Assembly (NCBI GenBank): GCA_026636295.1
Contig: CP089462.1
Coordinates: 1,178,001-1,242,000, forward strand
Origin: Medakamo hakoo
Lineage: Eukaryota; Chlorophyta; Trebouxiophyceae; Coccomyxaceae
DNA length: 64,000 nucleotides
Direction of reading: 5' to 3'
Part shown: positions 58,875 to 64,000 of the stretch, piece by piece
Position numbering within the stretch: the stretch's first letter is position 1
Layout: every line of letters starts with the position of its first letter
Position numbers and translations under genes: made by a program
The notes under the pieces: generated by a model
What the model saw: the letters and a program-made list of their open reading frames with translations, nothing else
What the model was told of the DNA's origin: nothing
Database searches by the model: none

Positions 58875-60222
58875 CGCGGCCGCGGCCGCGGGCGGCTCGG
58901 AAAAGCCGCCGGCCGACAAGCCGCCGGCCGCGCCGGCGCCGTCGCCGGAAGACCTGGCCTACCTCACCGCCATCGCGGCGGCGCTGGACGCCGCCCAACC
59001 GCTCCGCGTCCCCGGCTTCGCCTTCCCCTGGCTGGAGCTGGCGTCCCACCGGGCGTTCATGCCCCGCCTGCTGGCCGCGCCGGGCGGCGCAGGCTGGCCC
59101 GCCGCCGCCCGCCTGCTGGCGTCCGCCCTGCGCTTCCAGGAGCCGTACCTCCGCGCCGCCGAACTGACGGACGCGGTGCGCCTGCTGTACAAGGGCACGC
59201 TGCGCGTCCTGCTGGTCCTGCTGCACGACTGCCCGGAGTTCCTGGCCGCGCACGCGCCCGCGCTCGCGGCCGCCGTCCCGCCGCCGTGCGTCCAGCTGCG
59301 CAACCTGCTGCTCGCCGCCTTCCCGCGCACGGTGCGGCTGCCGGACCCGTTCACGCCCGGGCTGAAGATCGAGGCCCTGCCCGAAGTGGCGGCCGCGCCG
59401 CTGATCCGCCCCGGCCTGGGCGGGCTGCTGCCGGCCGGCCTGGCGGGCGGCGTGGACGCCGCGCTGCGCGACGGCGGGGCCGGCGTGCCGGCCCTCGCCG
59501 CGTCCCTCCCCGCCCGCCTGGCCCTGCCCCCCGCCGACGCGCTGGCCGCCGGGTCCCGGTACGACGCCCCGCTCATCGCGGCCCTGGCGCTCTACGTGGG
59601 CGGCCGCGCCGTCGAAGCGGCCGAGCGCGCGGGCGGCGGCGACGGCCCGCCCGGCGCGGCCGCGCTGCGCCTCCCGCACACCGACCTGCTCCTGCGCCTG
59701 GCCGCGGTGCTGGACCCGGAGGGCCGGTACGCCCTGCTCAACGGCCTGGCCAACCAGCTGCGCTTCCCGTCCTCGCACACGCACTACTTCTCCGGCCTGG
59801 TCCTGCGCCTGTTCGCGGACGCGCCGCGCATCGTGGCGGCGGTCGGGAGCGCGGCGGGCGGGGGGGGCGGCGGGCCGGGCGGCGACGGCGGCGCGGGCGG
59901 CACGCCCGCCGCCCCGCCGGCGCCCGGCCGGCCGGCCGCCACCCCGTCCCCCTCCGACGCCCTGCGCGAAGCCGTCACCCGCGTCCTGCTGGAACGCCTC
60001 ATCGTCAACCGGCCCCACCCCTGGGGGCTGCTCGTCACGTTTGTGGAACTCATCAAAGCGCCGCGCTACGGGTTCTGGGGCCACGGCTTCACGCGGTGCG
60101 CCCCCGACATCGAGCGCCTGTTTGAGAGCGTGGCCCGGTCGTGCATGGGTCCCGCGGCCGCGGCGGCGGCGGCGGCGGGTGGGCCGGGCGGTGGTGGTGG
60201 CGAGGGCGAGGTGGTTGGTTGA
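53707..60222 (+). CDS. CNOT1: NOT1 (CNOT1), scaffold of the CCR4-NOT deadenylase complex
   Basis: Single exon of 6.5 kb, 2,171 residues. The scaffold organises mRNA deadenylation, repression and decay. Recognisable parts in order: a divergent Ala/Gly-rich N-terminal helical region; the HEAT-type segment AHFQDLYAGTHTVDGLVERL and SLLDEYRFFGKYPPAELSKT (about 485-560); the MIF4G that binds CAF1, with HALYGSLVSALDDRGLW, LLKNLGSWLGRLTIGRNQPV and IYSQDRLKLNLKFEIEMMFR (about 800-955); the CNOT9-binding DUF3819 with VDRAVVDIITPVVERSVTIA (about 1075); and the NOT1 superfamily C-terminus with YFRLFVGVMQELV, FAFPWLELASHRAFMPRLL, NQLRFPSSHTHYFSGLVLRL and GFWGHGFTRCAPDIERLF. Runs of Ala and Gly interrupt the linkers. 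The start is the first ATG after a (GA)n leader. Confidence 0.95.
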
Positions 60223-60575
60223 GTGCGAGGTGGGGTTGGTTGATGGGATGGATGAGGAGGACACGAGGGAGAGGGAGAGAGGGGGGGGAGGGGTGCGGGC
60301 TTTCGAGAGGAAAGGGAAGCGGGGTTGGGGCCTGGCTTGCTGCTCTGCTTTCTCTGCGTGCGCGTGTATGAGAGAGTGTGTGCGTGCGTGTGTGTGTGCG
60401 TGTGTGTTTCGGGGACGGGGCGTGTAACTCGTTGTGCACGGGTGGCCCCGTTCTTCCATCCTCTCGTCTCGGGAGGGCACACCGCGCGTTGTGCCCCCCC
60501 CCCCCTCCCCTCCCTTGATTTTCACGGCGCGGCTCGACCCTTGATTTCTTTTTTCCTCCCTTCCCGCCTCGTCCA
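60223..60575. other. Gap NOT1 to ETFA
   Basis: 353 bases, same-strand genes. Contains (GT)n-type alternating sequence (60370-60411) and a C-run (60495-60506). Holds the NOT1 3' UTR and the ETFA promoter and leader. Confidence 0.5.
60423..60427 (+). promoter_or_regulatory. TGTAA poly(A) signal, NOT1
   Basis: TGTAA about 200 bases after the NOT1 stop codon, following a GT-rich stretch. Position and sequence fit the chlorophyte polyadenylation signal. Confidence 0.4.
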
Positions 60576-61965
60576 ATGCTGAGTTCGAGCGTTCGCCGCA
60601 TGGCCACCGCAGTGGCGGGCCGGGCCGAGACCTGGGCAGCGGGCTGGCGGGGCGTGTCGGTGCGTCGAGAAAACGAATGGGCGCTGTCATCCGGCAGGTC
60701 GGGGCCGGGCTAGGAGGGGTTTCACGGTCACCGCGCCTCCCTCAGCGATCGCAGACATGCTTCGGCTTGTGACAAAGCTGGGTGCAACGATGAGAGAAAG
60801 CGCCATCGCTCCCCCGCCGCCGAACTGCCCGTGCGCGCGCGTGCACGTGCGCGCGCTGACTCGACCCATCCATCCCCACCGCCACAGACCAGCCCGCCCT
60901 CGCACGCCGTCCTCGTCCTGGCCGAACACTCTGCCGGCGCCTTGGCGGGCGCCACCCGGTCCGCCATCGCCGCCGCGGCAAGCCTGAACGCCGGGCCTGT
61001 GACTGTGCTGGTGGCGGGCGACGGAGACGAAGCGAAGGCGGCCGCCGACGCGGCCGCAAAGGTCGCGGGCGTGTCGGCCGTCGCGCTCGCGACCGACCCG
61101 GCCCTGCAACACGGCCTCGCCGAGCCCACGGCGGCTTTGCTGGCGGGCCAAGCCGCCGCGAGTGGGGCGTCCCACGTCATCACTGCTGCCTCGTCCACGG
61201 GGCGGGACGTCCTCCCGCGGGCGGCAGGGCTGGCGGGCCGGGAGCCAGTGACCGACGTCGTGGCGGCCGCGCCCGACGGCCGGACGTTCGTCCGTCCGAT
61301 TTACGCGGGCAACGCCCGGGCGACGGTGTGCTTTGCGGAAGACGACGCGGGGCCGCGGTACGTCAGCGTGCGGGCGGCCGCGTTTCCGGGCGCCCCCGAC
61401 CGGCCGGCCGGGGAAGCGCCCGCCGCGGTCGCGGCCGCGGACGCGGGCGCGGTCGACGCGGCGCGCGCCGCCACCGCCGCCGCCTGGGTCTCCGACGCGG
61501 GCAGCGGCGGCGCTTCCGCGCGGCCCGACCTGGGCGCCGCGCCCGTCGTCGTGGCGGGCGGCCGCGCGCTCGGCGGGCCCGAAGGGTTCGAGGCCCTCGG
61601 CGCGCTGGCGGACCGGCTGGGCGGCGCGCTCGGCGCGTCGCGCGCCGCCGTCGACGCGGGCTGGGTGCCCAACGACCTGCAGGTCGGGCAGACGGGGCGG
61701 GTCGTCGCGCCGGGGCTGTACATTGCGGCCGGCATTTCGGGGGCCATCCAGCACCTGGCGGGCATGAAGGATTCCAAGTGCATCGTGGCCATCAACACGG
61801 ATGGGGAGGCGCCGATTTTCCAGGTCTGGAATTGCGAGCGGGGGGTGGTGGGGGTGGGGGTGGGTGGAGGGGAGCCGCGCGCCGCCCGCTCACTCGCGCC
61901 AACCCCCCCGCGAGGCCGTGCGGGCGCGAAGCAACGAAACCACTGTCTCACCCACGCCCCGCCGG

Positions 61966-61999
<34 letters not shown>

Positions 62000-62106
62000 T
62001 CCTCCTCCAGGTCGCCGACTACGGCCTGGTCGGCGACGTCTTCAAAGTCCTGCCCGAACTGGAGGCGGCCTTGGACGCGGCGGGCGTGCAAGCCGCCAAG
62101 AAATAA
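60576..62106 (+). CDS. ETFA: Electron transfer flavoprotein alpha subunit (mitochondrial)
   Basis: Three exons, 60576..60659, 60888..61823, 62011..62106, all phase 0, 371 residues. A mitochondrial presequence [18 protein letters not shown] is spliced to [20 protein letters not shown], the start of the ETF fold. The FAD domain follows: [79 protein letters not shown] and a final [13 protein letters not shown] helix. ETF passes electrons from acyl-CoA and amino-acid dehydrogenases to ETF-QO. Intron 2 has an unusual GTCTGG donor and a run of 30 C as its polypyrimidine tract. The stop is doubled (TAATAA), and the next gene's ATG is 7 bases away. Confidence 0.95.
61967..61996 (+). repeat. Poly(C) run of 30 at a splice acceptor
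   Basis: Thirty consecutive C followed by TCCTCCTCCTCCAG, directly before the third ETFA exon. On the minus strand it is a G30 tract. Assembly or sequencing length error is possible in such a run. Confidence 0.75.
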
Positions 62107-62113
62107 TAAAAAG

Positions 62114-63177
62114 ATGCTGCGCTTCCGCCGCCGCCGCACGCAGGACCGCGGCGGCGAAGGCCGCCCGCCGCCCGCCGCCCGCGGCCGGGCCGCCGCCACG
62201 GCCGCCTGGGCGGTCGCCTGCTTTGCCCGCGCGCCGGGCAGCCCGCCGCCCAGCCCCCCCGTCGTGGCGGCCGCGCAGGAGGAACAACGGCAGCAGCCGG
62301 CGTCGCCCGCGCGGGCGGCACTGGAACGCTTGTCGGCGTCGTTGCAGCCGGGGCAGTCCCAGCTGGGAGCGGTGAGTTTTGATGGGAGGGGTAGGAGAAG
62401 GGCGCGCACGCGCGCCCGAACAAACGCGCACACGCGTCTCACCGCCAAGCCCTCTTCGCGCTCCTCCTCCCGTGACAGATCGAGTTCGAGGCGGACGCGC
62501 CCGCGGACGCACCCGCGGACGCGCCACCCGGCCCGGCCGCGCACTCGAACGACGACGCCCCGCCGCCGCCGCCTCACCGCACGTCCGCTCCGGGCGGCCC
62601 GGCCACGCCCGCTGCGTCCGTTCCTCAAGCCTCGCCCGGCCACGCCCGCCGCCGCGTCCCCACGCCCCTGGTCGTCGTCGAAGAAGCACCGCGCGCGCCA
62701 GCGCCGCAGCCTTCCACGCGCGCCGACGCCCTGCCCGTCGCGCCCATCACGATTGAAGTCCTGGCCGCCATCATCGCGGACATCGCGCGTGCGGTCCATG
62801 ACGCCATCCTGGCCTCCCTGGGGGCGGACGATTTGCTTGGCGCGGCGGCCGTTGTAGCGCGCCGCGCGCGCACGGCGGTCGCGTCGGCCGCGTCCCGCGC
62901 CGGCCCATCCATCAACGCCCACGCCCCAACCCTGGTCCGCGCCGCATCCTCGGCCTGGGTGGGCGCCCGCGACGCGGCCCGGGCGGCCTGGGATTTCGCG
63001 GTCGACTGGTGGGCGGCCGGCTGGGAGACGGACGAGCCGCCGGCCGTCGCGGTCAGCGGCGGCGGCGCGGTCGTGCCGCCGCCGCCGCCATCGCGCCCGC
63101 CCGCGCCCGTCGCCGGTCGCCCTGAGACGGAGGTGGGGTGGGTCATGCGGCAGGGGCAAGAGGGTGGTGGCGGGTGA
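62114..63177 (+). CDS. Protein of unknown function directly behind ETFA
   Basis: Exons 62114..62371 and 62479..63177, phase 0 (GTGAGT donor, GTGACAG acceptor), 318 residues. A basic start ([20 protein letters not shown]) precedes Ala- and Pro-rich sequence, with a short repeat [12 protein letters not shown] at the second exon start. The most protein-like part is residues 195-290: [74 protein letters not shown], amphipathic helices with several Trp. The end is Pro/Gly-rich. No family recognised; the amphipathic helices could bind a membrane or lipid surface (speculation). The first ATG lies 7 bases after the ETFA stop, so its own promoter is unclear and the start could be elsewhere. Confidence 0.5.
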
Positions 63178-63434
63178 GGGGAGAGAAGAGAGAGCGTATG
63201 TTGCCTTTTTTTTCCATCCATGTCCAACCCACACCTGCGCCCGGGGTGTTTTTTTCGTACAGACTCTCTTTTTTGTTCCGTCCGTAACACACTCTGAAGA
63301 GAAAAAGGCGCGCGCGCACACACACACACACGCACACACGCACACGCAAACCCCAAGCGCGCATCCCGCACACACACACGCGCGCGCGCGCGCAGGAATC
63401 ACTCAACCAGGAGGCAGAGGACGGGGCCCGCCGC
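63178..63434. repeat. Convergent gap with (CA)n/(CG)n alternating DNA
   Basis: 257 bases between stop codons. It contains T-runs (63207-63214, 63249-63255), then alternating purine-pyrimidine sequence, (GC)n(AC)n at 63308-63350 and (AC)n(GC)n at 63369-63393, prone to Z-DNA. It should contain the 3' UTRs of the unknown gene and Ran. Confidence 0.6.
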
Positions 63435-63970
63435 TCACTCGGCGATGTCGTCGTCCTCGTCCGGCAGCGGCGCCGCCGCCGCCTCGGCCAGCTGGGCCTC
63501 GTACTGCGCCTGTTGCGCCAGGTCGATCTGGACCTCGGGCGGCGCCAACGCAACCTGCTCCACAAAGTGCAGCGCCGGGTCGCCGACCAGCTTGCGCGCC
63601 AGGTACAGGAACGGCTTCTCGTAGTTGTAGTTGGACTTGGCCGAAATCTCGTGGTACTGCAAGTTCTTCTTGCGGTGGAAGGTGACCTGCTTGGGCTTCA
63701 CCTGCCGGTTCTTGACGTCCACCTTGTTGCCGCACAGGACGATGGGGATGTTCTCGCACACCCGGCACAAGTCCCGGTGCCAGGTCGGCACGTTCTTGTA
63801 CGTCAGGCGCGACGTGACGTCAAACATGATGATCGCGCACTGGCCGTGGATGTAGTAGCCGTCGCGCAGGCCGCCGAACTTCTCCTGGCCGGCCGTGTCC
63901 CAGCAGTAGAAGCGGAGCTTGCCGCGGTTGGTCGTGAAGTCGAGCGGGTGGACCTCGACGCCGATGGTGG
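63435..63970 (-). CDS. RAN: Ran GTPase, C-terminal exon (5' part beyond window)
   Basis: Last exon of Ran, the GTPase that gives direction to nuclear transport. The exon begins after a CCATCCAG acceptor (63971-63978) with [20 protein letters not shown] and contains [20 protein letters not shown] (switch II, G3), [26 protein letters not shown] (G4), [20 protein letters not shown] (G5 SAK) and [14 protein letters not shown]. It ends in the acidic tail PDEDDDIAE, one residue type longer than the animal DEDDDL end. The missing 5' exon or exons hold the P-loop and switch I start. The intron enters with phase 1. Neighbouring TPR-like basket protein is a functional partner in transport, but they are 50 kb apart. 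Confidence 0.96.
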
Positions 63971-64000
63971 CTGGATGGAGGGGGGGGGGCGCGGGGTGGA

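Overview
The window is nuclear DNA of a eukaryote with a very GC-rich, gene-dense genome. It is most likely a green alga (Chlorophyta) with a compact genome. The strongest lineage evidence is a nuclear cytochrome c6A gene with the paired-cysteine loop known only from plants and green algae. A Psb27-type lumen protein with a plant-style transit peptide, a plastid-type ABC1 kinase, an RSZ-type SR protein, a plant-type LIMR protein and a TDY-type MAP kinase agree with this. I count 33 protein-coding genes, two of them cut by the window ends. I see no RNA gene, CRISPR array, transposon or virus-derived element. GC content (about 70 percent by eye) was not computed.

Layout. 1-7 kb: start of an exported protein, NHP2 (H/ACA snoRNP), an AMSH deubiquitinase, a VTT/DedA membrane protein, and a BCNT/Swc5 chromatin protein. 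7-16 kb: a 2,063-residue TPR/NUA nuclear-basket protein with an unusual FG-repeat segment, Psb27, and a plastid protein of unknown role. 16-25 kb: a LIMR membrane protein, the TBP-removing ATPase BTAF1/Mot1, and a BRCT protein. 25-31 kb: a MAPK15-like kinase, TAF11 and an RSZ splicing factor. 31-37 kb: an ABCB half-transporter, cytochrome c6A, tubulin cofactor A, a thioredoxin-fold protein and RsmI. 37-45 kb: SMU1, TIM50, a coiled-coil protein, UBL5/Hub1 and CDC20. 45-54 kb: an ABC1 kinase, two head-to-head alanine-rich coiled-coil genes, AP-1 mu and a MOZART1-like protein. 54-64 kb: NOT1, ETF-alpha, an unknown protein and Ran.

Gene structure. Introns are short, have GTGAG or GTGCG donors and CAG acceptors, and nearly all carry CTCA(C/A/T) shortly before the acceptor. 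In the longest genes introns lie only within the first few dozen codons, followed by exons up to 6.5 kb. Neighbours are very close: convergent genes 8 and 10 bp apart, tandem genes 7 to 86 bp apart, and divergent pairs sharing 112 to 177 bp. The genes do not form one pathway. The set is mainly housekeeping (nuclear transport, transcription, splicing, mRNA decay, organelle function) mixed as is usual for a eukaryotic chromosome.

All exon boundaries were set by hand from open frames, splice signals and family match. No search or transcript data were available, and family comparisons are from memory.
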